Assembly: GCA_947644545.1 (NCBI GenBank)
Contig: CANRZW010000001.1
Coordinates: 231,533-295,532, forward strand
Length of the DNA stretch: 64,000 nucleotides
Source of the DNA: an uncultured Lachnospiraceae bacterium
GTDB taxonomy: Bacteria; Bacillota; Clostridia; Lachnospirales; Lachnospiraceae
Reading direction: 5' to 3'
Part shown: positions 44,171-55,616 of the stretch, piece by piece
Layout of the letters: each line of letters begins with the position of its first letter
Numbering within the stretch: position 1 is the first letter of the stretch
The notes under the pieces: generated by a model
Databases searched by the model: none
What the model saw: only the letters and a program-made list of their open reading frames with translations
What the model was told of the DNA's origin: nothing
Translations under genes and position numbers: made by a program

Positions 44171-44227
44171 ATAGATACCCTTGTGCGGCATACCAACCGC
44201 CATGCTTTCGCTTAATACCCCGTAGTC

Positions 44228-45217
44228 TTACTCGGGTTTGCGGGCTGTCACCGATACCCACTCTCCCTGGTACGTGACTTCCAGAATCTCCAGGCCCGCC
44301 GCTTCCACGGCTTCTCTGACCACTTGTTCTTTCGTGTCTATGATACCGGAAGTAATGTAAATACCGCCCCTCTTCATCTGATTGACGATAACGGGCGTCA
44401 GCGGGATCAGGACATCCGCCAGAATATTCGCTGCCACGATATCATAGCATTCATATCCCACCTCATCCTGCACGCTCTTCTCCGTAATGATATTGCCGAT
44501 CATCATCCGGAAGGACTCCTGCGTGATGCCGTTCGCTTCCATATTCTGGGCCACCGCCTCCACCGCGCAGGGATCCAGATCCGTGCCGGTCGCGCGTTTC
44601 GCCCCATACATCAATGCCAGGATTGCCAGGATCCCGCTGCCGGTCCCCACATCAAGCAGTTCCGTCTCGGGTGTCAGATACTTCCTGATCTGCCGGATAC
44701 AGAGCTGCGTCGTCTCGTGCATCCCGGTGCCAAATGCAGTGCCCGGATCTATATGCAGTATTTTCTTTCCCCGGTCCTCTTCCCGCACTTCCTCCCACGA
44801 AGGAATGACCAGAAGATCGTCTATGTAGAACTGGTGGAAATATTGTTTCCAATTGTTGATCCAATCAATATCTTCTGTTTCCGACACCGTAACCGAACCT
44901 TCTCCGATTTCCATAAAGAAACGCAGTTCGGCAAGTTCCTCCTCAATCCGCTTAACCACCGTGTCACTGTCCGTCGGCATACCGTTAATCTCCAGGCTGC
45001 CGTCCTCCTTCTGCTCCACAAAAAAGCTCAGATATGCAATGCCGTCGTCTTCCGGCCCCTCCGGCAGAATATCCACAAACATCTGCTCCTTCTCCAACGC
45101 CGTAAGCGGAACCTTATCTTCAATCTGCGCCCCTTCCAGACCGATCTCATAGAGAGAGCTGATAATGATATCTTCCGCATCCGTGACCGTTTTAATCCTG
45201 AACTTCGTCCATTTCAT
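44228..45217 (-). CDS. prmA: Ribosomal protein L11 methyltransferase
   Basis: 329-aa SAM-dependent methyltransferase. An N-terminal substrate-binding domain begins MKWTKFRIKTVTDAEDIIIS, and the catalytic domain holds HIDPGTAFGTGMHETTQLC, LDVGTGSGILAI and NILADVLIPL. Slightly longer than average owing to acidic stretches in the N-terminal domain. The start at 45217 has GGAGG upstream; the frame is open to 45331 without a ribosome site. First gene of the run that ends with thiI, with a good promoter 40 nt upstream. Confidence 0.94.
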   Translation of the reverse strand: MKWTKFRIKTVTDAEDIIISSLYEIGLEGAQIEDKVPLTALEKEQMFVDILPEGPEDDGIAYLSFFVEQKEDGSLEINGMPTDSDTVVKRIEEELAELRFFMEIGEGSVTVSETEDIDWINNWKQYFHQFYIDDLLVIPSWEEVREEDRGKKILHIDPGTAFGTGMHETTQLCIRQIRKYLTPETELLDVGTGSGILAILALMYGAKRATGTDLDPCAVEAVAQNMEANGITQESFRMMIGNIITEKSVQDEVGYECYDIVAANILADVLIPLTPVIVNQMKRGGIYITSGIIDTKEQVVREAVEAAGLEILEVTYQGEWVSVTARKPE

Positions 45218-45250
45218 ATAAAAACCTCCAATTCCATTGCCAACATTCTC

Positions 45251-45279
45251 ATTATACCCGAAAACCCAAACAGTGTATA
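45251..45279 (-). promoter_or_regulatory. Promoter of the prmA-thiI run
   Basis: TATACA (45274-45279), 17-bp spacer, TATAAT (45251-45256) on the minus strand, 33 nt before the prmA ATG. Confidence 0.7.
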
Positions 45280-45343
45280 CTCGAAAATAATACAGCACCT
45301 GCACCGAAATATTTCCGGTCAGATGCCGCATTTTTCACTGCTA

Positions 45344-46591
45344 TCAGGAATTTGCAGAACTAACAGAAGGCATATCGGGCGTCGTCAGACTCTCGTCATC
45401 CTTGCCATATTCCACAAACTCGCCATACTCCTGCCAGATATTACAGATCCATGTCCGCCCCTGGTTGAAAATGATCTCTTCGCCGCTTTCATCATAAAAC
45501 TTAGCCGGCGTAAAGTCACCGTCATAGCGCTTCCATGTACCCTTGATCGCCTTGCCATTCGTAAAGACGATCGCGTCTCCTTCTCCATGCACGCCAAACG
45601 CCAGGTAATCGTGGTCATCACGCACCTCTCCATGACAGTACTGGAAAACCACATTGCTGAAAGTCAGCTGTTCACCGGTAAGCTCATCAATCTGCTTCTT
45701 ACCATCCTGATATCTGTAATACAGATGGTCGTCCTCATGATATTCAAAATACGGGTGATACGTACCATATCCGCCGGCATTACTGCCGGATTTCCCACCC
45801 GGGTATATCATAACGGCATCTTCCTTGTCCGCATAATCCGCGATCACATCATCCGCCGCAAACAGGAATGGCGGTACATACTTATCATCATAGTTCCAGT
45901 CATAGCCCAGCCTGTCCACTGCTTTAAACAGGCCGTCGATCATAACATATCCCGTAAATTCCGTTGCGTAGCCCGGACGCGAGACTCTGCCAAATGCCTC
46001 ATCTGCAGGGTTATGAATTCCCGTAACCGCCGCACTGACATTATAATATTCCGGTCTGTTGATCAGCTCCTCCACATAGGGTACCGCCAATCCCCAGTTA
46101 CAATAAATCGCCTCATATCCCATGGCATTATAGACATAATAATCACGGCTGCTTCTGACAGGCCCGATCCTTTCCAGATCGTCGAAATCCTCGACTACCG
46201 CCATCAGTCTGGTAATACGTCCCTCTACCGGCGCCTCATAGATAATTCCTGCTCTCGACAATCCATACTGCGGCATTGCCGGCGCATTGTTGGGAATCAT
46301 GACCGCGATCGGCCTTCTCGTAGCCTGCTTTTCATCTGTCCATTGACCCGTGAGATAACTCTGAATCTTACCGTTTTCACTCACGCGCTCCCCAATCACC
46401 GGATAAGCCGTTGTAAGCGCCGGCTCTTCCTCTTCCGCATCTTCTGTTTCTTCCGGCGCCGGCTCTTCCTCCAGCACCACTTCATCTACCTCCGGTACCG
46501 GAGCTGGTTCTTCTTCTTTCCCACAGCCGGTAAGCCAAAGCGCCATACACAGCGCCGCAACTCCTGCTAAAGCAATTCTCCTGCGTAACAT
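45344..46591 (-). CDS. DUF3048 domain lipoprotein (YerB-like)
   Basis: 415-aa lipoprotein. The lipobox LWLTGC ends a short signal peptide (1-22); an acidic Glu/Pro linker (25-60) tethers the folded part. The first DUF3048 half carries RPIAVMIPNNAPAMPQYGLSRA and RIGPVRSSRDYY, the second has YCHGEVRDDHDYLAFG and QGRTWICNIWQE. YerB-family proteins are surface-exposed with unknown function. The start at 46591 has GAGGTAA upstream; the open frame to 46687 has none. It appears to be its own unit, downstream of the subtilase. Confidence 0.85.
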   Translation of the reverse strand: MLRRRIALAGVAALCMALWLTGCGKEEEPAPVPEVDEVVLEEEPAPEETEDAEEEEPALTTAYPVIGERVSENGKIQSYLTGQWTDEKQATRRPIAVMIPNNAPAMPQYGLSRAGIIYEAPVEGRITRLMAVVEDFDDLERIGPVRSSRDYYVYNAMGYEAIYCNWGLAVPYVEELINRPEYYNVSAAVTGIHNPADEAFGRVSRPGYATEFTGYVMIDGLFKAVDRLGYDWNYDDKYVPPFLFAADDVIADYADKEDAVMIYPGGKSGSNAGGYGTYHPYFEYHEDDHLYYRYQDGKKQIDELTGEQLTFSNVVFQYCHGEVRDDHDYLAFGVHGEGDAIVFTNGKAIKGTWKRYDGDFTPAKFYDESGEEIIFNQGRTWICNIWQEYGEFVEYGKDDESLTTPDMPSVSSANS

Positions 46592-46731
46592 TTTTACCTC
46601 TTTTCTACATTTCCCTTCTTTGGTTATGTTTTTTAGATTAGTATACAGCCAAAAACATTTTTTATTATACCCGAAAAATGGAAGCATGTATATTCAGATT
46701 TCTTTATTTTTGTTTAATTTTTCCTTATTTT

Positions 46732-49700
46732 TTATTGGACGATACAACTGTATTTGACCTGTTTACCGCTTCCGTCCATTGCCTTGATGGTGATCGTTGC
46801 TCTTCCTTTCTTGCCCGCATAAATCTTAATAGGTGCGTATGCACCGTTAGTCTGGCTATCCCAGGACAAGCTGCCCACCGTCACGGAGATCACACTCGGA
46901 TTAGAAGAGGATACCGCAAAAGAACCATGCTGCATATCCGACCTTATGTAAGCGCCATATACCCTTCCCGGCAATGAAGGCCTAAAAGCATTGAGCTGCT
47001 TTGTGCTCCATTCTCCCGCATTGTCCCACAGGTAAAGTCTTCCCGTCGGCGCTGCCACAGAGATCCTGTACTGTGCAAAGGCGCCGCTGCCGTCCTTCGC
47101 AACGGCTCTTACAAGATACTCACCCTCTATCGCGCCGTCACTCTTCTTCGTCTTACCCGCTGCCGTCACCCTGCCGGATGTCGAAATATTCACACCGATC
47201 TTTTTGGACCACTCGGCTTTCACCTTATCTTTGGAGGTCGGTTCTATCTTTTCGCCTTTCGATGTATACAGCTCCCAGGTCACATTCTTATTGGTCACTT
47301 TACCGTATTCCGTCTCTACCGTCGCCTTCATCTGCAGGTTTTTGCCCTTCGCCACGCATCCGGTATTGCTGCCTGCCGGCGCGATCGTAATGCCGGAAAC
47401 CGGATTGTTCACGGTAACCGCACAGGTTACTTTCTTATTGGAACCGTCCGCTGCCATAATCGTGACATTGGTCTTGCCTGTCGCTCTGCCCGTAGCCGTG
47501 ACGGTAACCGTGACCGTATTGCCCGAACGGCTGTGTGTTACCGTTGCAATGCCGTTATTGCTGTTCGTCACCGTATAGCCCAAGTCCACGTCTCCTGTAC
47601 CGGCAATGTGAGCCGTGATCTTCGCGCTCGTCGGCGTAGCCGAAGAATATCTTTTCCGGAAAACAGTGACCTTACTGTATTCCTTTTTTCCCCATGTGAT
47701 GCCGGTCACAATTCCCTTTTTCACCGTGACCTTCTTGACGCCTGTCAGATTACTGCCGTCTGTCGTAACCGCCTTAACCGTATAAGCGCCGGCCACCGCT
47801 CTTGAGGTTGTCGTAAGCTTACCGTTCGTCTCGTGGATGCTCACGCCCTGTGCTTTTGCCCACGCGGCATTTGCCTTGTCTTTCGGGTCTATCTTCCTGC
47901 CGGCCGCATTATACAGTTCCCATTTCACCTTCTTGACCGTAACATCCTCCGGCTGCAGTGCCGCCTTAAGCGTCATACTCTTTCCGGCCGCGATCGCATC
48001 ATTGCCCGTGATCTCGATCTCCGTCGCCAGCTGTTTGACCGTAACCGTGATCGATGCTTTCTTTCCGCTGGAATCACCGGCCAACGCCGTAATCGTCGCC
48101 TTACCCGCTTTGACCGGTGTCACCACACCTTCATCATTCACGGTAGCGATCGACGTATTACTGCTGGTCCACTGAAACTCTGTCGCCGGTACCGGTGTCT
48201 TCTTATCCTTCTCCATGGCTTCAAAGATCAACGCCAGATCAGCATTCTTATCCGCAACATTCGCGGGAAGCGTCAGCGTGACATTCTTAGACTTAAATCT
48301 CGCCGAATACACTTTCGTGGTGTCAATTACCGTGATCCGATGATCTTCTGCCCTCACGCCCTTTACATCCTGTGCTATGACACGTACGATATAGGTATTG
48401 CCCACCGTTACTTTCGCCGTCGTCGTCACCTTACCGGCAGCCGAAACGCTGATCCCCTTCGCTTTCGCCGCATTTGCAGCAGCTTTGTCCTTCGATGCCG
48501 GATCGATCCTTGTCTTTCCGTCGCTCTCGTACAATTCCCATCTTACTTTCTTATTGGTCGCATAGGCTGGCAGTACTTCGGCTTTCAGCTGTACGCTCTT
48601 GCCCTTAGCCACCTGATGCAGTCCGGATACGGTAATGCTTGTCACATAGGGCTTCAACGTATAGGATGCGGATTTGACCGCGCTGACCACTCCGCTCTCA
48701 TTCACTGCAATCGCCTTGACCGTTCCCTTAGCCTTGTCATTGATGACAAACTTGTCCGTATATTCCAATGTATTGGCATCCGGCTCCCCGTTTTTGTAAA
48801 CCGGATTCTTGCCGTTTACTGTATAATAGATCGTCGTACCGTTCTGCGGTCTGTTAATGGTTACCGTCACCGCCTGCGCCGCCGCCTTATTATCGGGCGT
48901 GATCGTAATGGTCGGCGCCTTTGGCTTCTCGACTGCCGTATTTAATTTGAATACTTTCGGCAGGCTTGTGATACCGGAACCCATTCCGGAACCCACGCGG
49001 ACGGCATTGGCCTTCATCAGCTGTTCCAACGCATCTACTCTGGCCCCGCCGGTCATTCCACGTACTCCCGAATTCCCTGACAGGATGACTGCCGCTTCAC
49101 CTGTAGCAACAGGACAGGCCATGGAAGTGCCGCTCATCTGCACATAAGTATATTTCCTGTTTCCGGTCTGGCTTGGCATCCAGCCTGTGGACCAGATTGC
49201 CGCTCCCGGCGCGCTCAAATCCACCTTGTCGCCGAAGTTGGAGAAGCTTGCACGCATGTTACCTTTATCGGTAGCCGCAACACTGATAACATGATCATAG
49301 CAGGCCGGATAAGAATAATTCGTTCCGCCGTCATTGCCCGCTGCCGCAAAGATCGCCGTTCCTCTGTTATAAGCTTCATTGATTACCGTCTGAAACGCCC
49401 CGTTATATCCGACGCCGCCCAGACTCATATTGATAAGATCTACTTTGTGGGTCTGGTACGCCGCCCTGATCGCTCTGATGATATCATCATCGGAACCGAC
49501 TCCATTCGGCAGCACGTTGCCGCTGTACAATGTAACCTCCGGCGCCACACCGGCTCCGCCCTCTCCATTACCCGCCTTCGCCCCGATAATACCTGCCACA
49601 TGAGTTCCGTGGCCATTTGAATCGGTTGTTCCGTTCGCGTCAATGGCAGTAACCGTTAATTCTGTATGGCCGCTGTCTACACCGGTATCGAGCACGGCTA

Positions 49701-50934
49701 CTTTAATGCCTCTGCCCGTATAGCCTTCCGCCCATGCATAGGCAGAGCCGATCACTGTATGATGCCATTGATAATAACCGCTCGCCGGCTGCAAATAGGC
49801 ATCATTATAAGCAAGCGCTGACAGATAATCCGACTCCGTATAGTCTTCGCTCACTTCCGCAGCCGCAGAGTTCCCGTCTACCTCATATTCTTCCAGGATG
49901 ACTTCTATCACGTCATCATCACTCTCGGAAACCTCCGCTCCCGCTTCCGGCATATCCGCTTCCGAAACAGGTTCCTGCGCAGCTTCCTCCGCAAACGCAT
50001 AGCGGTAATAATTGGGCCATACCGCCGGAAGATTAAATTCCGTACTGGACGCCACCCGCACTGCCTTATCGACGGAATCCCCTTCCTGCAGTCTCAAAGT
50101 CAGAACACCATATTCAAAAGAGACGATCTGCGCATGATAGGCCTCTGCGATCATTCTTGCCTCTTCTTCCGTATCGGCAAAAGTGATCACCTCTCCCTTA
50201 GCATAATCGGTACCTTCCTCATAACCGCTGATCTCACCAAAATGCGCCGCCAGATCCCGCTTACTTTCCATCTGCGCACTTGTAAGACTATAAGAAGACG
50301 GCATTTCGGAGAATCCTTCCAGGCCTTCTTTCTCTTCCTGTTCTTCCTCTATCTCATCCCCATTGCCGGAAACCGTCTCTTTATCGGCATCTTCCTCTTC
50401 TTCTGTCTCGTCCTCTTCCGTATCAGGGTCTTCTTCCGCGTCGGGATCCTCCTCTGTATCGGGATTCTCCTCCGTGTCAGGGTTTTCCTCCGTATCAGGA
50501 TCTTCCTCTGTATCGGAATCTCCTCCGGAACCTTCTTCCTTATCTTCTTCCGGCGTCTCCTCCGGCTTTTCTACCGGTGGCTCTTCCGGGTTCCCGTCCT
50601 CCTTGTCCTCCTCAACCGGCGGCTTTTCTTCTGTTCCGCCCGGCTCCTGAACCTCTCCGCCAGGATTTTGTTCCGTATTGTTACCGCTGCCGGGATCGGT
50701 TTCTCCATCCGTTCCAGGTTCAACGTTTTCACTGTTCTCTGCGCCGCCAGGCTGTTCACCGCCGCCATTTTCATCCTGTTCCGGTTCTGACGGGGCACTG
50801 ATTGTGCTCCCTCCTGCTTCTTCGGCCCGAACTGTCACTGCTGTTCCAACAGGTTCTGCAAGCAATACCAAAGAAAGCAATACCGGTAAGATCGTCCTGA
50901 TTTTTCTCCCCCTAAACATCATTTTTGTAATCAT
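46732..50934 (-). CDS. Large secreted S8 subtilisin-like protease with Ig-like domains
   Basis: 1400-aa exported protease. Order: signal peptide (about 1-37), acidic low-complexity linker with hexapeptide DTEEDP/DTEENP repeats (about 140-175), a prodomain-like segment (about 254-311), the S8 catalytic domain (Asp416 in VAVLDTGVDSGH, His442 in NGHGTHVAG, Asn534 in AAAGNDGG, Ser604 in SGTSMACPVA), a chitobiase/beta-hexosaminidase-like C-terminal fold (about 675-760) and then several bacterial Ig-like (BIG2-type) modules to the end. No LPXTG sorting signal or C-terminal membrane anchor. The ATG at 50934 is placed by GAGGAAAGG. It begins 10 nt after the stop of a small membrane protein resembling its prodomain-like segment. 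Confidence 0.93.
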   Translation of the reverse strand: MITKMMFRGRKIRTILPVLLSLVLLAEPVGTAVTVRAEEAGGSTISAPSEPEQDENGGGEQPGGAENSENVEPGTDGETDPGSGNNTEQNPGGEVQEPGGTEEKPPVEEDKEDGNPEEPPVEKPEETPEEDKEEGSGGDSDTEEDPDTEENPDTEENPDTEEDPDAEEDPDTEEDETEEEEDADKETVSGNGDEIEEEQEEKEGLEGFSEMPSSYSLTSAQMESKRDLAAHFGEISGYEEGTDYAKGEVITFADTEEEARMIAEAYHAQIVSFEYGVLTLRLQEGDSVDKAVRVASSTEFNLPAVWPNYYRYAFAEEAAQEPVSEADMPEAGAEVSESDDDVIEVILEEYEVDGNSAAAEVSEDYTESDYLSALAYNDAYLQPASGYYQWHHTVIGSAYAWAEGYTGRGIKVAVLDTGVDSGHTELTVTAIDANGTTDSNGHGTHVAGIIGAKAGNGEGGAGVAPEVTLYSGNVLPNGVGSDDDIIRAIRAAYQTHKVDLINMSLGGVGYNGAFQTVINEAYNRGTAIFAAAGNDGGTNYSYPACYDHVISVAATDKGNMRASFSNFGDKVDLSAPGAAIWSTGWMPSQTGNRKYTYVQMSGTSMACPVATGEAAVILSGNSGVRGMTGGARVDALEQLMKANAVRVGSGMGSGITSLPKVFKLNTAVEKPKAPTITITPDNKAAAQAVTVTINRPQNGTTIYYTVNGKNPVYKNGEPDANTLEYTDKFVINDKAKGTVKAIAVNESGVVSAVKSASYTLKPYVTSITVSGLHQVAKGKSVQLKAEVLPAYATNKKVRWELYESDGKTRIDPASKDKAAANAAKAKGISVSAAGKVTTTAKVTVGNTYIVRVIAQDVKGVRAEDHRITVIDTTKVYSARFKSKNVTLTLPANVADKNADLALIFEAMEKDKKTPVPATEFQWTSSNTSIATVNDEGVVTPVKAGKATITALAGDSSGKKASITVTVKQLATEIEITGNDAIAAGKSMTLKAALQPEDVTVKKVKWELYNAAGRKIDPKDKANAAWAKAQGVSIHETNGKLTTTSRAVAGAYTVKAVTTDGSNLTGVKKVTVKKGIVTGITWGKKEYSKVTVFRKRYSSATPTSAKITAHIAGTGDVDLGYTVTNSNNGIATVTHSRSGNTVTVTVTATGRATGKTNVTIMAADGSNKKVTCAVTVNNPVSGITIAPAGSNTGCVAKGKNLQMKATVETEYGKVTNKNVTWELYTSKGEKIEPTSKDKVKAEWSKKIGVNISTSGRVTAAGKTKKSDGAIEGEYLVRAVAKDGSGAFAQYRISVAAPTGRLYLWDNAGEWSTKQLNAFRPSLPGRVYGAYIRSDMQHGSFAVSSSNPSVISVTVGSLSWDSQTNGAYAPIKIYAGKKGRATITIKAMDGSGKQVKYSCIVQ
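50400..50520. repeat. 18-bp coding repeats in the subtilase linker
   Basis: About six tandem degenerate 18-bp units encode DTEEDP/DTEENP. The composition is extremely acidic; the stretch links signal peptide and prodomain-like region. Copy number is likely to vary between strains. Confidence 0.8.
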
Positions 50935-50944
50935 GCTCCTTTCC

Positions 50945-51349
50945 TCATTCTTCATTGCGACTGTCAAATTCCGGCAGTTCCTCCAATTCCTCTGCCGTCC
51001 TGACATAATTAACAGATAACGGTGGATATCCCTTTTTGTCTCCTTCTACAATCACATCATAAGGATCCCGATCCGTGGCATATACCGCCACACCTTCCTC
51101 AAAAGAGTACAGTTCGATTTCATACAGTTCTGCCACCTCCTGTGCCTCTTCCCGTGTCCTCGCCAAGGCCATAAGCGGCTGCTCTGCTATTTCTGCCGGC
51201 ATTGTATCATCTCCTCTCGTCTTGGCCGATACCAGAAACGGAAATGCCGGCCCGACCCCCAGCTTACAGAACGCGATATACCATCCGGTCAGTCCCGCCA
51301 CGATTACGATCAAGAATACTGCCGTTATTGTCATCATTTTCTTATTCAT
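50945..51349 (-). CDS. Membrane-anchored protein resembling the subtilase prodomain-like segment
   Basis: 134-aa protein with an N-terminal membrane helix (about 8-28) and an extracellular part. Residues 64-117 (TREEAQEVAELYEIELYSFE...GVAVYATD...YPPLSVNYV) align by eye with the subtilase segment at its residues 254-311 (TEEEARMIAEAYHAQIVSFE...GVLTLRLQ...LPAVWPNYY). Inhibitor-I9/prodomain-like folds act as chaperones or inhibitors of subtilases, so the protein may be a membrane-tethered regulator of the downstream protease. The start has GGAGG at the right spacing. It is cotranscribed with the subtilase (10-nt gap). Function is inferred. Confidence 0.75.
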   Translation of the reverse strand: MNKKMMTITAVFLIVIVAGLTGWYIAFCKLGVGPAFPFLVSAKTRGDDTMPAEIAEQPLMALARTREEAQEVAELYEIELYSFEEGVAVYATDRDPYDVIVEGDKKGYPPLSVNYVRTAEELEELPEFDSRNEE

Positions 51350-51457
51350 CAGATCCTCCTTCCACAGTAAACTTCCATCATGCTCAGCCTGCCGTCGGGC
51401 GGGCCGCATGGCAATAATTTTCTCTTAATCCTCCTTTGGCTCTTCTTTATTTTGCTT

Positions 51458-51463
51458 ATTATA
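51458..51463 (-). promoter_or_regulatory. -10 element of the prodomain-like/subtilase operon
   Basis: TATAAT preceded by TGA (extended -10) on the minus strand, about 108 nt before the small protein's ATG; no clear -35. The 321-bp gap 51350-51670 contains this promoter, the dnaJ terminator and a short tandem repeat at 51594-51631. Confidence 0.55.
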
Positions 51464-51498
51464 TCATATAACTTCGGAATCGGCATTGAAATTAAATC

Positions 51499-51553
51499 AA
51501 AAAAAGAGAAACCGACAGCACTCAGGCAATACCGTTGTGTCGTTTCTCTTTTT
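51499..51553 (-). terminator. Terminator of the hrcA-dnaJ operon
   Basis: A strong stem (AAAGAGAAAC with GACA inside, against TGTC and GTTTCTCTTT) followed by TTTTTTT on the minus strand, about 120 bp after the dnaJ stop codon. Confidence 0.85.
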
Positions 51554-51593
51554 CATAATCACTTCAATCTTACATTACTACTTTCATCATTAT

Positions 51594-51631
51594 ATGACTG
51601 CTTTCATTCTGCATGACCGCTTTCATTCTAC
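51594..51631. repeat. 19-bp tandem repeat downstream of dnaJ
   Basis: ATGACTGCTTTCATTCTGC (51594-51612) and ATGACCGCTTTCATTCTAC (51613-51631), with a more degenerate unit before them. Unknown role. Confidence 0.6.
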
Positions 51632-51670
51632 ATCATCGCCTGCACTGTCACACATCTGCCCGGGAGATAC

Positions 51671-52849
51671 TCATTTCCAGAGTTTCTTCTTCCCTCTGCC
51701 TTTACCCCCGGACGCTTCCTCAGCCTTCTTGGAGGTAACGTTCTTCGCGGCATTGAGGGAATCTCCTGTCTCCTCATCGAATTTCTTCAGAAGTTCCTTG
51801 GCATCATGGGACAACTTATCCGGCACCTGTACCACCAACGTCACATAGTGATCGCCTCTGATGTCCTTGTTGCGCAGGGAAGGAACACCCTTGCCTTTCA
51901 GCCGCACCCTGGTGTCGGTCTGGGTACCGGCCTTCACATCATAGATCACCTTGCCGTCCACCGTATCGATCACAATCTCGCCGCCCAGCGCCGCGATGGC
52001 GAAGGACATGGGCACCGTAGAATATATGTTCTCATCCTGCCGCTGGAAGATGGGATGCCTGCCCACAATAACTTCTACCAGCAGATCTCCCCTCGGGCCG
52101 CCGTTTGTTCCCGGTTCCCCCTTGTCACGGATGCGGACACACTGTCCGTTGTCGATTCCGGCAGGGATCGATACCTGGATTTTCTTCCTGTTGGCAATAT
52201 AACCCGTGCCGCGGCAGTCCGGGCACTTATCCTTAATGACTTTACCGGTTCCGTGACAATCCGGACAGGTCTGCACATTCCTGACCGTACCGAAGAAGGA
52301 CTGCTGGGTAAATACTACCTGGCCCTTGCCGCCGCACTTGGAACAGGTCTCCGGGCTGGTTCCGGGCTTCGCTCCGGTTCCGTGACAGGCCGTACACTCA
52401 TCTTTCAGCGTCAGCTCGATCTCCTTCTCCACGCCGAATACCGCCTCTTCAAAGGTGATCCGCACGCTGGAACGGATATTCGCCCCCTTCATGGGGCCGT
52501 TACTCCTGCTGCCGCGGCGTCCGCCGCCGAAGATATCGCCGAAAATATCACCGAAAATATCCGAAAAGTCTGCGCTGTTGAAATCAAAACCGCCGAAACC
52601 GCCGGGGCCGCCTGCACCATCGAAAGCAGCATGACCATATTGGTCATACTGCCGTCTCTTCTCAGGGTCACTCAAGACCGCATAGGCTTCGGAAGCCTCT
52701 TTGAATTTCTTCTCCGCCTCCGCATCGCCGGGGTTCATATCCGGATGATATTTCTTAGCCAGAACTCTGTATGCTTTTTTGATCGCTGCGTCGTCGGCAT
52801 TCTTCTCTATGCCGAGCACCTCATAGTAATCTCGTTTCTGTTCTGCCAT
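51671..52849 (-). CDS. dnaJ: Chaperone DnaJ
   Basis: 392-aa Hsp40 co-chaperone. J domain at the N-terminus with the HPD motif ([10 protein letters not shown]), a Gly/Phe-rich region, the four CxxCxGxG zinc motifs ([32 protein letters not shown]), and the substrate-binding C-terminal domain. The gene starts 4 nt after dnaK stops, so it is translationally coupled; its last part is Lys/Gly-rich. Controlled by HrcA-CIRCE with the rest of the operon. Confidence 0.97.
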   Translation of the reverse strand: MAEQKRDYYEVLGIEKNADDAAIKKAYRVLAKKYHPDMNPGDAEAEKKFKEASEAYAVLSDPEKRRQYDQYGHAAFDGAGGPGGFGGFDFNSADFSDIFGDIFGDIFGGGRRGSRSNGPMKGANIRSSVRITFEEAVFGVEKEIELTLKDECTACHGTGAKPGTSPETCSKCGGKGQVVFTQQSFFGTVRNVQTCPDCHGTGKVIKDKCPDCRGTGYIANRKKIQVSIPAGIDNGQCVRIRDKGEPGTNGGPRGDLLVEVIVGRHPIFQRQDENIYSTVPMSFAIAALGGEIVIDTVDGKVIYDVKAGTQTDTRVRLKGKGVPSLRNKDIRGDHYVTLVVQVPDKLSHDAKELLKKFDEETGDSLNAAKNVTSKKAEEASGGKGRGKKKLWK

Positions 52850-52853
52850 AAGA

Positions 52854-54737
<1,884 letters not shown>

Positions 54738-54904
54738 CTATTAAAGATGCCTTTCCTTACTTTTACAATAATTATCTATGATCATCTGAAAAGAGTAACC
54801 GCTTCTTAAAATCCGGCTTCTTTTCACAGACTATCCGCTTGATCCTGTCAGTCCAAACACTCTCTCCTGCTTCTTCTTAACAGATTGCCTTTCAATACGG
54901 CGTA

Positions 54905-55555
54905 CTAGCTGACTACCGCCACCATGCTGTGCCGCACCACGCCGTCCCTGTAGGTATATCCTTTCTGCAGTTCCTGTGCGATCACGCCGGTTTCGTACTC
55001 CTCGCTCTCCACCTGCATCACTGCATTGTGGAAATCCGGATTGAACTCTTCTCCCACAGCGGGAATCGGCTTCACTTCCATCTTCTCAAGCTCCGTCATC
55101 AGCTGCTTGTAGATCATCTCCATGCCCTGTGCGAAGCCGTCTGCCTTCTGTTCTTCCGGCACCGAAGCCAGCCCTCTCTCGAAATTGTCTACCACCGGCA
55201 GGATCTTCTCGATCACACTCTTTGCACCGGTCTCGAACATCATCGTCTTCTCCTTCTCGGACCGCTTGCGGAAGTTATCGAATTCCGCCATCTGGCGTTT
55301 CACTCTGTCTTCCAGCTCCTCGATCTTCTCCTTCAGGGCGTCCTGTTTCTTGTCGGCTTTCTCTCTTTTCTTCTTCTCTTTCCTGCTCTCTTTCAAAGGC
55401 GTCTCCCCGGCTTCTTCCTCTGCGCCTGCCTGTTCTTCCTCTGCAGTCTCCGAAATCTCCTCACCGCTTACCGTTTCCTCGGTCTCTGTCTCCTTTTCCG
55501 CCACGTTCTCATCCACTCTATCTTCTTCCTGCAGGATATCCTTTTCTTCTGCCAT
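54905..55555 (-). CDS. grpE: Nucleotide exchange factor GrpE
   Basis: 216-aa partner of DnaK that releases ADP. A long acidic, Glu-rich N-terminal tail (1-75), the dimerising coiled coil (LEDRVKRQMAEFDNFRKRSEKEK) and the C-terminal beta-wing domain (VGEEFNPDFHNAVMQVE, LQKGYTYRDGVVRHSMV) are all visible. The start has AAGGAAG. Separated from hrcA by 61 bp and from dnaK by 179 bp; no extra CIRCE is seen before dnaK. Confidence 0.95.
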   Translation of the reverse strand: MAEEKDILQEEDRVDENVAEKETETEETVSGEEISETAEEEQAGAEEEAGETPLKESRKEKKKREKADKKQDALKEKIEELEDRVKRQMAEFDNFRKRSEKEKTMMFETGAKSVIEKILPVVDNFERGLASVPEEQKADGFAQGMEMIYKQLMTELEKMEVKPIPAVGEEFNPDFHNAVMQVESEEYETGVIAQELQKGYTYRDGVVRHSMVAVVS

Positions 55556-55616
55556 AATCTTCCTTCCCTTCTTTCCTATCTGTATTCTCTATCATGTAAT
55601 GTCTGTGGACTGCCTG

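Noticed and set aside
44324..46570. Long open frame on the plus strand opposite prmA and the DUF3048 lipoprotein gene
   Set aside because: It is the complement of two well-supported minus-strand genes, has no ribosome site and gives an Ile/Arg/His-rich composition typical of antisense reading.
50400..50520. Short regular repeats as a CRISPR array
   Set aside because: The repeats are 18 bp, in frame, code for acidic hexapeptides and have no unique spacers; no cas gene is present.
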